From: Vulcanimicrobium sp035943995
GTDB lineage: Bacteria > Vulcanimicrobiota > Vulcanimicrobiia > Vulcanimicrobiales > Vulcanimicrobiaceae
DNA length: 64,000 nucleotides
Assembly: GCA_035943995.1 (NCBI GenBank)
Contig: DASZBS010000110.1
Coordinates: 1 to 64,000 of the forward strand
Direction: 5' to 3'
Under the pieces are notes generated by a model. That model saw only the letters and a program-made list of their open reading frames with translations. It was not told the DNA's origin and did no database searches. The position numbers were made by a program, and so were the translations under genes. Of the stretch, positions 15,116 to 24,188 are shown piece by piece (position 1 is the stretch's first letter; the number at the start of each line of letters is the position of its first letter).

Positions 15116-15753
15116 GGGCTCGTCGAGATCAGCGCCGGTCGCTCGAGCACGGTCTCGATTGGGGTGGCCGGGTCGATGCGCGCTTCGTTTCCGCGCATGA
15201 ACATCGCAGCGTAGCCGACGATCGGAATGAAGCCGAGGATGCTCGATGCTGCTTTGCGATTGCGGCCGTTGACCTCGAACCGTTGGTTGTCGAAGCGCAG
15301 CGTTTGACCGCCGCCGAGGTCGAGCGTGTCGAGGCGCAGCGTGAGATCGCCTTCGTGACCGCCGGAGCCGGCATGACCGGATAGCAGCAACGTGCCGCTC
15401 CCTTTCGTGCCGGCCGGGATCACGCGGTCGCCGGTCGTGTGAACCGCATCGAGCAGCGTGAACGCAAACGTCTCGCCGGTCTTGCTCGTCGCGGACGAAA
15501 GCGGGGCGTCGACGTGAAAGCGGATGCGCGTGCCGGCCGCGACGCCGGATACGACCGCGGGCGAGGCCACTGCGGGCGAGGCCACCGCGGGCGAGGCCAC
15601 TGCGGGAGGCGGAAGCGCGACCGGTGAGGCGGTTACCGAGGGGGTGGGCGACGGGGTCGGTTCGTCCGCCGCGGCGCGGGTCACCGGCGCGAACCCGGCC
15701 GCCAGCACGACGGCGAGGACGAAGAGACCGGGCGGAGCGGTGAGCGTGCGCAT
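15112..15753 (-). CDS. secreted Pro/Ala-rich protein, conserved C-terminal domain
   Basis: ATG 15753 is chosen because it gives a clean signal peptide (RTLTAPPGLFVLAVVLAAG, cleavage near AAA-DE). A Pro/Ser/Thr linker with repeated ASPAV follows, then a beta-rich domain (GTRIRFHVDAPLSSATSKTG, IPAGTKGSGTLLLSG). The C-terminal part includes a hydrophobic SILGFIPIVGYAAMFMRGNEA. The domain is unrecognised but is clearly repeated: a remnant of a second copy lies at 10785-10887. Likely periplasmic or surface-exposed. About 270 bp upstream of it contains no gene; a weak imperfect hairpin there was not classified. Confidence 0.72.
   Translation of the reverse strand: MRTLTAPPGLFVLAVVLAAGFAPVTRAAADEPTPSPTPSVTASPVALPPPAVASPAVASPAVASPAVVSGVAAGTRIRFHVDAPLSSATSKTGETFAFTLLDAVHTTGDRVIPAGTKGSGTLLLSGHAGSGGHEGDLTLRLDTLDLGGGQTLRFDNQRFEVNGRNRKAASSILGFIPIVGYAAMFMRGNEARIDPATPIETVLERPALISTSP
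15556..15606. repeat. 15-bp tandem repeat inside the secreted-protein gene
   Basis: Three consecutive copies of GCGGGCGAGGCCAC plus one variable base, then a partial fourth copy. On the coding (minus) strand they give the ASPAV repeats of the Pro-rich linker, so this is an in-gene repeat that could vary in copy number. Confidence 0.85.
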
Positions 15754-16024
15754 GAAGCATTCGTTCCCACCGGACGGCCTCGCGTTCGCTTCCTCCGGTC
15801 CTACGGGGCCATTCGCACCGTCACTGCGCGCAGATCGAGATTGCGGCGGCGGATCGAAAGGCGTCGACGCGCTCGAAACCTGGCCGCGCAAGTGGTGGGC
15901 AGCACGCCCCACACCGACAATGTCGACTGTCGTTGGAAACCCGCTTCAGGTTGCTGAGGCGACTGAGAAGGGGGTTCCGTGACAGTCGCACGCACGTCAA
16001 CTACCGCGCGGCGTCCGGCGGCAG

Positions 16025-16825
16025 CTAGTCGAAATGACCCGTCCAGCGAAGTGACTCGACGTCGTCGAACAACGTGATGTCCGTGCGGAGTGTCGCGAGA
16101 TTTCGGAAGAGCAGCGCGAGGTCGCGATCGCGCTGCAATGTCTGTGCCAGCCTGACGGGACTTGCGACGTTGACGTTCCAGTCACGCGGGTCGGCCGGGA
16201 TCGCTTCGAGGTGGCCGTATCGGGCGAGGACGCTCGCGGCCGACTTCGCACCCCAGCCCGCCAACCCCGGAAAGCCGTCCGCCGCATCACCCACCAATGC
16301 CAAGTAATCGGGGATGCTCGCCGGCGGAACGCCGAACTTCGCGACGATCCCGGCTTCGTCGAAGAACGTGCGCGTGCGACGGTTGAGCTGCACGACGCGC
16401 GTGCCGCGCACGCACTGCGCGAGATCCTTGTCCGGCGTACAGATGATCACGCGCTCGACGCGCGGATCAGCGGCGGCGGTCGCGGCCGCTGCCGCCAGCG
16501 CGTCGTCGGCTTCGAATTCGACCATCGGCCACACGACGATCCCGGCGGCGACGAGCGCCTCTTCGAGCAGCGGGAACTGCGCGAACAGCTCGGGATCGAT
16601 GCCCGCGCCCGTCTTGTATCCCGGCCACAGGCCGTTGCGGAACGACTCGATGACGTGATCGGTGGCGACACCGACGTGCGTCGCCCCGCCCCGCAGCATC
16701 CCGCGGACCGACTCGACCACGCCGCGCACCGCGGCGACCTCCCGGCCCTGTTCGTCGCGCGCGGACGGCAGCGCGAAGTAATGGCGAAAGAGCTCGTAGG
16801 TGCCGTCGACGAGGTGAACGAGCAC
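16025..16825 (-). CDS. 5'-3' exonuclease / flap endonuclease (Pol I N-terminal-like)
   Basis: A 266-residue stand-alone relative of the 5' nuclease domain of DNA polymerase I. Metal-binding Asp clusters are visible: HLVDGTYELFR at the N-terminus, EFEADDALAA in the middle, CTPDKDLAQ, and DYLALVGDAADGFPGLAGWGAK. The last of these is the helix-hairpin-helix of the family. GTG 16825 is the only good start, 6 bp after the stop of the transporter gene in the transcript. Such proteins process RNA primers or flap structures; the isolated copy probably complements Pol I. Confidence 0.9.
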   Translation of the reverse strand: MLVHLVDGTYELFRHYFALPSARDEQGREVAAVRGVVESVRGMLRGGATHVGVATDHVIESFRNGLWPGYKTGAGIDPELFAQFPLLEEALVAAGIVVWPMVEFEADDALAAAAATAAADPRVERVIICTPDKDLAQCVRGTRVVQLNRRTRTFFDEAGIVAKFGVPPASIPDYLALVGDAADGFPGLAGWGAKSAASVLARYGHLEAIPADPRDWNVNVASPVRLAQTLQRDRDLALLFRNLATLRTDITLFDDVESLRWTGHFD

Positions 16826-16830
16826 GACGG

Positions 16831-18804
16831 CTACCCGCTGAACGCTTCGCCGAGCTGCACGTGCGCCGGCGGGCCGCCGACCGCGCCGCGTTCGACGTCG
16901 AAATCGTGCGGTTTGCCGTCGTACGCGCGCAGCTGCGTTTGGTACGTGCCGTACTCCCACCAGAATCGGCCGTCCAGCTTGTCGATCACGTCGCCGGTGC
17001 GCAGCCCCGCCGCGTATGCCGGGCCGCCGGGGCGCACGAGCGCGCGCATGTAGCCGTCGAACGGCTTGAACATGACATAGAAGTACGTCGGGTGCGGGTC
17101 GGCGGGATCGAACGCGAGGCCGCGCTCGAACACTTCGGCCGCGAGCGCCGGGTGCTCGTGCGACCACACGCGCACGCGGAACAGCGCGTCGAGCGCCGCC
17201 GCGCGCAGCGCGCCCTGCGCGTGCCACTGGTCGACGCTCCAGCCCGCGCAGTCGAACAGCTCGAGCGCGACGTCGCGCCCGTCGCGTCCGAGCGGCGTGA
17301 CGCGGAGCTTCATCACCGCGGCGTACGGTTTCACGCGGCAGTCCGTCGCCGACGGCTCGCCGTGCGCTTCGACGATGCGATAGCCCGCCCAGCCGCGCGC
17401 AACGGTGGCGGCGACTTCGTGCGCGGCGACCGCGCCGTCGGGCGTGCCGTCGTCGACCACCGCGATCGCGTGCGCGGCCGACGGCGGCGCGAACAAGCCG
17501 GTGCTCAACGTCGCGGCCGCGGCGGCGCGCGGTGGGAACGGCGCCTTGCCGAACAGCGCCCCGCCGAAGAGCACCACCACGATCGCCGCAACCGTCGCGA
17601 CCCCGACCTGCCACGGCAGCAGCAGCCGCGTGATGCGCTCGACGCCCGTGCCCGTGAAGTTCGCCACCCACACGTTCTGCGTGTTGGTCGGATCGCACAC
17701 GTTCTGCACCTGCACGACCGCCATCACCGCGGCCACCAGGGCGACCGCCGGCAGCACGTTCAGCGTCGCGAGCACGGTGTACACGCCGATCCCCACGCCG
17801 TACGGGTTGAGCGGCCCGCGGTAGAGCGCTAGCGGCGACAGCAGGCCGAACAGCACGACGTACGCGAGCGGCGACCGCGGCGCGACGGCGGCGACGAGCG
17901 GCGTGACCGCGGCCTGCACTTGCGGTGTGTTGGCCGCGACCAGCAGCATGCCGATCCCGATCATCAGGATCGTCGCGGGCGCGACGTCCTCGATCCCGCG
18001 AATCCACGCGGCGACCAGCGTCTTGACCGCGTCGCGCGGCCGCGTCACGAGCACGCCGTAGAGCGCCGCCAGCGCGAACCCGACGATCGCGTCGACGCCG
18101 AACCCGCGCAGCAGCACCAGCGGCAGCAACGGCGTGATCAGCGCAAACGGCCCGACGCGCTTGCGCGGCGCGTCGGCGTCCGCCGCCGGAACGACCTTGG
18201 TGGCGTAGTCGCGCGTCGCGCGGGCGCGCACGATCGCGTACGCGACGAGCACGACGGCCTGCACCGCGAAGATCACGAACGCGTAGCCCTGAAACGTCGT
18301 GCGGTCGACGCCGAAGATCGTGCTGTAGAACTTCCACTGCGCGATGTTGAGGATGTAGCCCAGCCCGAACGCGAGCAGGAACAGCGTCGCCGAGGTGGCG
18401 CGCGGCACGCCGACCGTCATGAGCACCGGCAGCACGATCGTTCCGATCATGATGATCGCGCCCAGCCCCGTCACCGTCGTGAACAAGATCGCGACGACCG
18501 CGCACAGCAGAAGCGAGAGCACCAGCGGCTTGTCGCCGCCGAACTCCGCCGCGTACGTGACGAGCGTCTCGGCGATCCCCGTCGACAGCACGACACGGCT
18601 GAGCAGCGCGCCGAAGAACAGCGTCGCGTACACCGGCGCGAGCTTCACCGCGCCGAGCGTCACGATCGAGGCGAGATCGTGCACGCCCGCCAGCGCCGCG
18701 GTCGCGAGCGCCATCAGCGGAACGGCGAGCAGCGCCGGCAGCTTGCGCGCGATCATCAGCCCCGCGAGCGCGAGGAACACGACGACGATCGCAACGCCGC
18801 TCAG
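16831..18804 (-). CDS. multi-pass ion/organic-acid transporter fused to a PDZ domain
   Basis: The first 450 residues contain about 11 membrane segments, with two re-entrant-like regions (LFTTVTGLGAIIMIGTIVLP and YRGPLNPYGVGIGVY). They resemble the ion-transporter (IT) superfamily of H+/Na+-coupled organic-acid carriers. The exact family is not certain. The last 200 residues are extracytoplasmic and end in a PDZ-like fold (GGPAYAAGLRTGDVIDKLDG). No ATG, GTG or TTG precedes the first helix, so CTG 18804, overlapping the TGA of the GH20 gene (CTGA), is proposed; GTG further in would cut the first helix. It is the middle gene of GH20-transporter-exonuclease. Confidence 0.65.
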   Translation of the reverse strand: MSGVAIVVVFLALAGLMIARKLPALLAVPLMALATAALAGVHDLASIVTLGAVKLAPVYATLFFGALLSRVVLSTGIAETLVTYAAEFGGDKPLVLSLLLCAVVAILFTTVTGLGAIIMIGTIVLPVLMTVGVPRATSATLFLLAFGLGYILNIAQWKFYSTIFGVDRTTFQGYAFVIFAVQAVVLVAYAIVRARATRDYATKVVPAADADAPRKRVGPFALITPLLPLVLLRGFGVDAIVGFALAALYGVLVTRPRDAVKTLVAAWIRGIEDVAPATILMIGIGMLLVAANTPQVQAAVTPLVAAVAPRSPLAYVVLFGLLSPLALYRGPLNPYGVGIGVYTVLATLNVLPAVALVAAVMAVVQVQNVCDPTNTQNVWVANFTGTGVERITRLLLPWQVGVATVAAIVVVLFGGALFGKAPFPPRAAAAATLSTGLFAPPSAAHAIAVVDDGTPDGAVAAHEVAATVARGWAGYRIVEAHGEPSATDCRVKPYAAVMKLRVTPLGRDGRDVALELFDCAGWSVDQWHAQGALRAAALDALFRVRVWSHEHPALAAEVFERGLAFDPADPHPTYFYVMFKPFDGYMRALVRPGGPAYAAGLRTGDVIDKLDGRFWWEYGTYQTQLRAYDGKPHDFDVERGAVGGPPAHVQLGEAFSG

Positions 18805-20849
18805 CGAGGCGATGGTGTCACCTGCGGTTGGGCTGAAGGCATGATGTCGTCCCACGGCGGCACGGTGTCGTGGCGCAAGTAGTCCTCGCGCATCACGCCG
18901 TCGATCCGGTCGGCGCAGCGTTGCGCGTCGTTCTCCGCCAGACGGTAGTGTACGAGCACGTGCGCGAGGCCCGGCTCCGTGTTCTCGTAGCGCCACGCCC
19001 GTTCGTAGAGCGGCTCCAGGTTGGCCAGCGCGTCGCGCATCTCCCAGCACAGGTACTTCGCAACGCCGAGACTGCGGTAAACTTGGTTCTGGCCGGGCTT
19101 AACGGCGTGCGCGCGCGCGTCTTCGTAGTAGTCGTGCGCCTCGCGGCCGATCTGCATGCGCCGCGCCAGCTGATCGTAGCGCACGGCGGCGAGCCGCATC
19201 ACGGAGACGGCATCGCGGTGCAGCGGCGGCCGCGCATCCCAGAGGTCGGTCATGACGCGTTCCGCACGGTTTCGGATGCCGGCGAGGTCGAGCGTTTGCG
19301 CGCGCGCTTGCAGCCGCGCGGAGAACGGGTCGGCCCAGAACAGGTAGTCGATCGGGTCGGAAGGCTTGGTGCGCAGTGCGTCACGGATTTGCTGCAGCAA
19401 GTCGAGGTCGCGTGCGTAGCGCGCATCATCGGTGCCGAAAAACGCGCGCGCGAACATCGTATGCCACGTCGCGCCGTCGACGGGGGCCGACTGCCACGCG
19501 CTGGCGGCGGCATACGCCAGCGGCGGCCACGTCGCTTCGTACAGCGTCTCGCCGTCGTCGTGCCAGACGGTCATGAACATGCCGAGCACGCTTTTCGGGC
19601 CGACGTCCTTCCCGTCGGCGATCATGCGCCCGACGTTGGCGTAGGCGTTCGTGAGGTCGGGATAGATTTCGGTCCAGTTCGACGCACCCGGCGCCGCGAA
19701 TTGCTGGAAGCCGGCGGCCTCGATGACGTTCATGTACGGCTTGAACGACGGCTCGGCACCGTAATGCCACGTGACGATCACGGTGTCGCGTGGGATCAGG
19801 GCGAGGATCGACTTGTCCTGCTGGATCGCGTCGTCCCAGATCATCGGGCGCGCGCCGCTGCCAGCCAGAAACGCCGCCGCGCGCTTGAGGTGGTCCGCGT
19901 ACACCTGCGCTGTGCGCGGCGTCCGGCCGCGACCGAGATCGATCGGCTCGTCGGCCCCGAGGTGCAGGAACGGCGCCGGCTTCGTCGCGTCGAGCACCTC
20001 GCGGATGAGCGGCCCGAGGTACGCATACGTCTTCGGGTCGCTTTCGCTCACGAGGTAGCCGTGCGGCAGTTCGGCGAGCGGTGCTAGCTCTTCCCATTTG
20101 AGTGTCTCGTGCATGTGCGCAAACGTTTGCTGTTCCGGTATCAACGTGACGTGGAAGCGGAGCGCGTACGCGGTGAGCTCGCGAAGCTGCGCGGTCGTGA
20201 ACCCGTTGGGCCACGCGACGAACGGATAGCGCGGGTCGACCACGACGTTTTCCATGTACGGCGACCAGCCGTTGATCTTGAACGACGCGAGCGTGCGGAT
20301 GCGCTCCTTCGCGTACTGCATGGTCGGGAACGGACCGCGCGAGACGTCGTCCGACACGATGCGCCAGTGCATGGCCGGCGTGTCCTCCTCGTGCTGGCAT
20401 TCCAGCACCCAACCCCCACGACGCGGTTCGGGGAGCTGCGCGAGCGTGACGAGCGCATCGAACGATGCGTCGTGCGCGGGGTCGTCGTTCGTCGTGGTCA
20501 GGACGACATGCCGGCCGTTGACGTCGATTCGATAGCCGGGGAGCATCGGGACACCGGTCAGTCGCTCGGGACGAACGCCGGCGCCGGTCTCGGCGCGCAG
20601 CAGCACGTCGGCGGCGCCGTGTGCGACGATGACCGGGGCCGGTATCCCGAGCGCGGTCCAGCGCTCGCGCAGGATCTCGAAGCCCCCAGGATCCGTGTCC
20701 GGCGGAAACCGCAGCGGCTCTTCCATTGCGAAGCTCGCCCGGCACTCCGTGACCACGGCGACGCGGGGTTTTGGAATGACCACCGGCTGCGCCGTCGCCG
20801 CCGATGCGGTCGCGACCAGGAAGAAGATCGCGACGAGGAACGATCGCAC
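18801..20849 (-). CDS. GH20 beta-N-acetylhexosaminidase-like protein
   Basis: A 682-residue protein with a signal peptide (RSFLVAIFFLVATASAATA) after GTG 20849. The GH20 active-site pair is Asp300-Glu301 in HLGADEP. The preceding YPFVAWPNGFTTAQL and IPEQQTFAHM belong to the TIM barrel, and an N-terminal GH20b-like domain precedes it. The C-terminal 200 residues are helical. Family enzymes cleave terminal GlcNAc or GalNAc, as in chitin or peptidoglycan fragments, by substrate-assisted catalysis. Overlap with the transporter gene start suggests a common transcript, so the transporter could import a product; that is inference. Confidence 0.82.
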   Translation of the reverse strand: MRSFLVAIFFLVATASAATAQPVVIPKPRVAVVTECRASFAMEEPLRFPPDTDPGGFEILRERWTALGIPAPVIVAHGAADVLLRAETGAGVRPERLTGVPMLPGYRIDVNGRHVVLTTTNDDPAHDASFDALVTLAQLPEPRRGGWVLECQHEEDTPAMHWRIVSDDVSRGPFPTMQYAKERIRTLASFKINGWSPYMENVVVDPRYPFVAWPNGFTTAQLRELTAYALRFHVTLIPEQQTFAHMHETLKWEELAPLAELPHGYLVSESDPKTYAYLGPLIREVLDATKPAPFLHLGADEPIDLGRGRTPRTAQVYADHLKRAAAFLAGSGARPMIWDDAIQQDKSILALIPRDTVIVTWHYGAEPSFKPYMNVIEAAGFQQFAAPGASNWTEIYPDLTNAYANVGRMIADGKDVGPKSVLGMFMTVWHDDGETLYEATWPPLAYAAASAWQSAPVDGATWHTMFARAFFGTDDARYARDLDLLQQIRDALRTKPSDPIDYLFWADPFSARLQARAQTLDLAGIRNRAERVMTDLWDARPPLHRDAVSVMRLAAVRYDQLARRMQIGREAHDYYEDARAHAVKPGQNQVYRSLGVAKYLCWEMRDALANLEPLYERAWRYENTEPGLAHVLVHYRLAENDAQRCADRIDGVMREDYLRHDTVPPWDDIMPSAQPQVTPSPR

Positions 20850-20869
20850 GTCCCGCGCTACACCAGGAC

Positions 20870-22189
20870 GTGCGCCGTCTCCTCGCCGCCGTTTGCTCCG
20901 CCGCCGTTTTCGCCACCGCCGTTCCGGTCGCGGCCGCCACGCGCGACGCCGGCCCGCGGCTCGCCGTCGCGACGACGTTGCCGGCCGACGCGACCGCGAC
21001 GATCGACCGGCTCGTCGAAGCCGGCATCAAGGCCGGCGACTTCCCGGGCGCCGTCGTCGTGATCGCCTCGTCGCGGCGCGTGCTCTACCGCAAGGCGTAC
21101 GGCGCGCGCACGTTCGAACCGCGCACCGTCCCCAACGACGTATGGACGATCTACGAGTTCGCGTCGGTGACGAAAGCCGCGGTCACCGCGACCGCGCTCA
21201 TGGCACTCGTGCAGCGCGGCGTGCTGCGCACGTCCGACCGCGTCGCGCGCTGGATCCCGGAGTTCGCCGCGAACGGCAAGCACAACGTCACGCTCGCGCA
21301 GATGCTTACCCATACCGCCGGGATGCCGCCGTCGTTCAAGGAGTCCGACTACGGGGCCGACCGCGCGACGATCCTGCGCCACGCGTACGATGCGCCGCTG
21401 CGCTTCGCGCCGGGCTCCGGCAACGAGTACAGCAACCTCGCGTTCATCGTGCTGACCGAAGTGATCGCGCGCGCGAGCGGTACGTCGTACGAACGCTTCG
21501 CGCACGACGCGCTGTTCGCGCCGCTCGGCATGAACGACGCGTCGTTCGACGTCACGATCGACGCCGCGCACCGCGCGCGGCTCGCGCCGCAACTGCGCGG
21601 CGAAAGCGAAGCGCTACTGCGCAAGCAGTTCGGTACGGTGCCGGGCGTAAACGGCCACGCCGGACTGCTCGCCACCGCGGACGACGTCGCGAGGCTCGCC
21701 GTCGCGTACCTGCGCGCGGCGCGCGACCTGCCCGCGCCGGGCTTTGCACTCAAGCCGCAAACGGTGCGGGCGATGACGGCGCCGCGCTACGTCGGCGACG
21801 GCGAGGTGCGCGCGCTCGGCTGGGACGTCGACAGCTTCTTCTCGCGCAACCGCGGCGAGGTGCTGCCGCGCGGCGGCTTCGGCCATACCGGCTCGTCGGG
21901 CACGAGCGTGTGGATCGATCCCGCGACCGACCTCGCGATCGTCTTCGCATCCAACGCCCACTACCCCGACGACAAGGGCGGCGGCACCGTGCCGCTCGAG
22001 TCGGCCATCGCAACGGTCGCCGGCGCGCGCGTGCGCTATGACCCGCACGGTGCCGATCCGCTCGCCGCCGCGCGCGTGCAGGACGCCGAGTTCTCCGCGC
22101 AGGCGGCGCGCAGCGCGCTCGGCTTCCCCGCGACACCAGGTCCGGCGCCGACACCGCGTCCGTCGACACCACCGCCGCCGTCGCCATGA
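20870..22189 (+). CDS. serine hydrolase (class C beta-lactamase/PBP-like)
   Basis: GTG 20870 gives a signal peptide (RRLLAAVCSAAVFATAVPVAA) and 439 residues. The SxxK motif is SVTK, the second motif is YSN, and the third is HTG in GHTGSSGTSVW, as in EstB/AmpC-type esterases and DD-peptidases. A Pro-rich tail (PGPAPTPRPSTPPPPSP) ends the protein. The gene is divergent from GH20 with only 20 bp between starts. Its stop overlaps the ATG of the DUF922 gene (ATGA). Likely periplasmic and acting on cell wall or esters. Confidence 0.87.
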   Translation: MRRLLAAVCSAAVFATAVPVAAATRDAGPRLAVATTLPADATATIDRLVEAGIKAGDFPGAVVVIASSRRVLYRKAYGARTFEPRTVPNDVWTIYEFASVTKAAVTATALMALVQRGVLRTSDRVARWIPEFAANGKHNVTLAQMLTHTAGMPPSFKESDYGADRATILRHAYDAPLRFAPGSGNEYSNLAFIVLTEVIARASGTSYERFAHDALFAPLGMNDASFDVTIDAAHRARLAPQLRGESEALLRKQFGTVPGVNGHAGLLATADDVARLAVAYLRAARDLPAPGFALKPQTVRAMTAPRYVGDGEVRALGWDVDSFFSRNRGEVLPRGGFGHTGSSGTSVWIDPATDLAIVFASNAHYPDDKGGGTVPLESAIATVAGARVRYDPHGADPLAAARVQDAEFSAQAARSALGFPATPGPAPTPRPSTPPPPSP

Positions 22190-22776
22190 CGACGAACGTA
22201 CTGTTCGGCGCCGTGCTCATGGCGACGGCGCTGGCCGCCGGAAGCGACGACGAGGTCGTGCAGCGCCTGCACGTGCGCTACGAAACATACGACCTCGTCG
22301 CAAAATCATGCCGCGACGTCGTCGCGCACGATCCGGAGAGCGGCTCGGCGACGTTCCAGTTTCGCTACGAGGTTACGGGCGATCGTTTTCTGGCGCCGCA
22401 CAAGTACAGCGGCAAGCTCACGTTCTCGCTCGGCGAGGTCGTGATCCACCTGCCGCGCACGATCTCATGGCCTGGGATGAGCATCACGGACCGCGGCCGA
22501 GCGGCGACGCTGCGGCGCGCGATCGAGCATCACGAGATCGGCCACGTTCGCATCGCCGAAGCGGTCCGCGACGCGCTCAACGCGGAGGCTACGCCGGTCG
22601 AGCCGGACGTCTTCGCGTTCGGCGCCGCAGCCCACGCGCAGGGGCGCGACGGGTTCGAGCGCTTCAAGCGCGAGGAGCGCGAGTACGACGCGCTCACCGA
22701 CCACGGTCGCAAGCAGCACCTCGCGCCGGGCGACCTCGCCGGCCCGGACACGATCCTGATCTGCGGGACGATCTAG
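22186..22776 (+). CDS. DUF922 putative secreted zinc protease
   Basis: A 196-residue protein with an N-terminal hydrophobic segment (TTNVLFGAVLMATALAAG) and a zincin signature HHEIGH followed by VRIAEAVRDAL. DUF922 proteins are putative zinc-dependent proteases; Tyr/Asp-rich flanks and the C-terminal REEREYDALTDHGRKQHL fit. ATG overlaps the stop of the serine hydrolase gene, indicating translational coupling and a related envelope role. The gene converges with the radical SAM gene. Confidence 0.78.
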   Translation: MTTNVLFGAVLMATALAAGSDDEVVQRLHVRYETYDLVAKSCRDVVAHDPESGSATFQFRYEVTGDRFLAPHKYSGKLTFSLGEVVIHLPRTISWPGMSITDRGRAATLRRAIEHHEIGHVRIAEAVRDALNAEATPVEPDVFAFGAAAHAQGRDGFERFKREEREYDALTDHGRKQHLAPGDLAGPDTILICGTI

Positions 22777-22792
22777 CGCACGCGTACGGGCG

Positions 22793-24169
22793 TCAGGCTC
22801 GAAACTGCTCCGCCTCGGTGAACGCCGTTCGGTCGGTGCCGCTGCGACCGGCTGCGTGACCGATCATCCGGGCGAGGTTGTCGCGCCAATAGCGCCCCTG
22901 CTCGCGGATCGCGTGCTCGTCGCACTCCAAATGTTTTTTCGGGCAGCCGGACATGCACACGGGGAGGAACGAACACCGCGAGCACGTCGGCATCGTCGTC
23001 GGGTCGAATTGCTCCCACCACGCTGCGTCGGGTCCGGTGGAATCGTCGTGAATCGTACCGACCGCGCGGTGCGGCTCGCTGACCTGCAAGCCGCAGCGAT
23101 AGGTCTTCCCTTCGGCACCGACGACGACCGAGTCGCTCGCCAACGCAGCGCACACCGACGTCTTCGGATACGGGTAACCGTCCGGTATCGCGGTCTCCTC
23201 GATGCGCCCGTTGCTGCCGAGCCGGCGGATCGCCGCGTCTTTGAGCGCCTGGAACTCCGCGAGCGTCAGCTCGTGCGGCCGCAAGAACGCGGCCTTCTCG
23301 GAATACGCCGACACGCGCGCCGGCTGGAACACGACCTCGTAGGGCGCCTTGAACCAGCCGCGCGCGACGGCGAAATCGATGAACGGTAGAAAGTCGTCGC
23401 GGTTGCGTGGGTCGACGTTGTAGCGCAGATCGACCCGCGCGCACGCGATCAGCCGGTCGACGAGCTCGACCGACTTCATGAACGACGACTTCTCGGCTTG
23501 GTCTTTCTTGGAGCGATAGCGGCGCCGCTTGTTGTGATTCTCTTCCAGCCCGTCGAACGTGATCTGCACCTGCCGAATACGGTGCCGCGCGACGAAGCCG
23601 GCGACGTCGGACGGCCACACCGTGCCGTTGCTGATCACCGAGCTGACGTAGCGTATCCCCTCGCTCGCGCACATCGCTTGGAGCGCGTACGACGCGGCTT
23701 CCATGAACTCCACGTTCAACAGCGGTTCCCCGCCATACCAGTCGACGTGCAGCGCGCGTTTGTTGCCTTTAGCGAGCTGCTTGCGCGCGAGCTCGACGAC
23801 CGCGCCGACGTCACGCACGGCGAGCGCTTCGGTGGAGCGCTGCTCGTAGCAATAGTAACAGCCTAAATTGCAATCGATCGTGGTCGTGATCGTCAACACC
23901 GCGGGCGTCTCGCCGCGCGCCCGCCAGTAGCGCTCGCGCACGATCGCGAGCTCGTCGGTATCTCGATCGATGAGAAACCCGCCGCGGCGCAGCAAGTCGA
24001 CGAACTCCCGGTCCATCGCGTCCGGTTCGAGCTCGGCGCGCGTCTCCATGAGGTGGCGGCCGAGCACGTCGGCATCGTCACCGTCGAGGTTCACAAGCGC
24101 CCCCGTCAGGGCGTTGTACAGCGCCCCGGAGACGTAGAAGTTGTACCGGGATGGCTGGAGGGTCTGCAT
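22793..24169 (-). CDS. radical SAM/SPASM peptide-modifying enzyme
   Basis: A 458-residue radical SAM protein starting at ATG 24169. Cys100, Cys104 and Cys107 in CNLGCYYC bind the 4Fe-4S/SAM cluster. WYGGEPLL is the conserved post-cluster motif. The C-terminus is a SPASM domain: an early Cys in VCAALAS and YRCG, then CSRCSFLPVCMSGCPKKHLEC, which hold auxiliary clusters. The N-terminal 90 residues, before the barrel, could include a precursor-binding region. SPASM enzymes of this kind install thioether or C-C crosslinks in peptides. A 62-codon Cys-containing gene lies 19 bp upstream and is the likely substrate. Confidence 0.93.
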   Translation of the reverse strand: MQTLQPSRYNFYVSGALYNALTGALVNLDGDDADVLGRHLMETRAELEPDAMDREFVDLLRRGGFLIDRDTDELAIVRERYWRARGETPAVLTITTTIDCNLGCYYCYEQRSTEALAVRDVGAVVELARKQLAKGNKRALHVDWYGGEPLLNVEFMEAASYALQAMCASEGIRYVSSVISNGTVWPSDVAGFVARHRIRQVQITFDGLEENHNKRRRYRSKKDQAEKSSFMKSVELVDRLIACARVDLRYNVDPRNRDDFLPFIDFAVARGWFKAPYEVVFQPARVSAYSEKAAFLRPHELTLAEFQALKDAAIRRLGSNGRIEETAIPDGYPYPKTSVCAALASDSVVVGAEGKTYRCGLQVSEPHRAVGTIHDDSTGPDAAWWEQFDPTTMPTCSRCSFLPVCMSGCPKKHLECDEHAIREQGRYWRDNLARMIGHAAGRSGTDRTAFTEAEQFRA

Positions 24170-24188
24170 CGGCCGCGTCGGGCCGGCG

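Noticed and set aside
15556..15606. Possible CRISPR-like repeat array
   Set aside because: The copies are contiguous 15-bp units without spacers and encode the ASPAV linker; they form a coding tandem repeat.
15913..15990. Possible riboswitch upstream of the secreted-protein gene
   Set aside because: Only a weak bulged pairing of GGAACCC with GGGTTTCC was found; no known riboswitch pattern was recognised.
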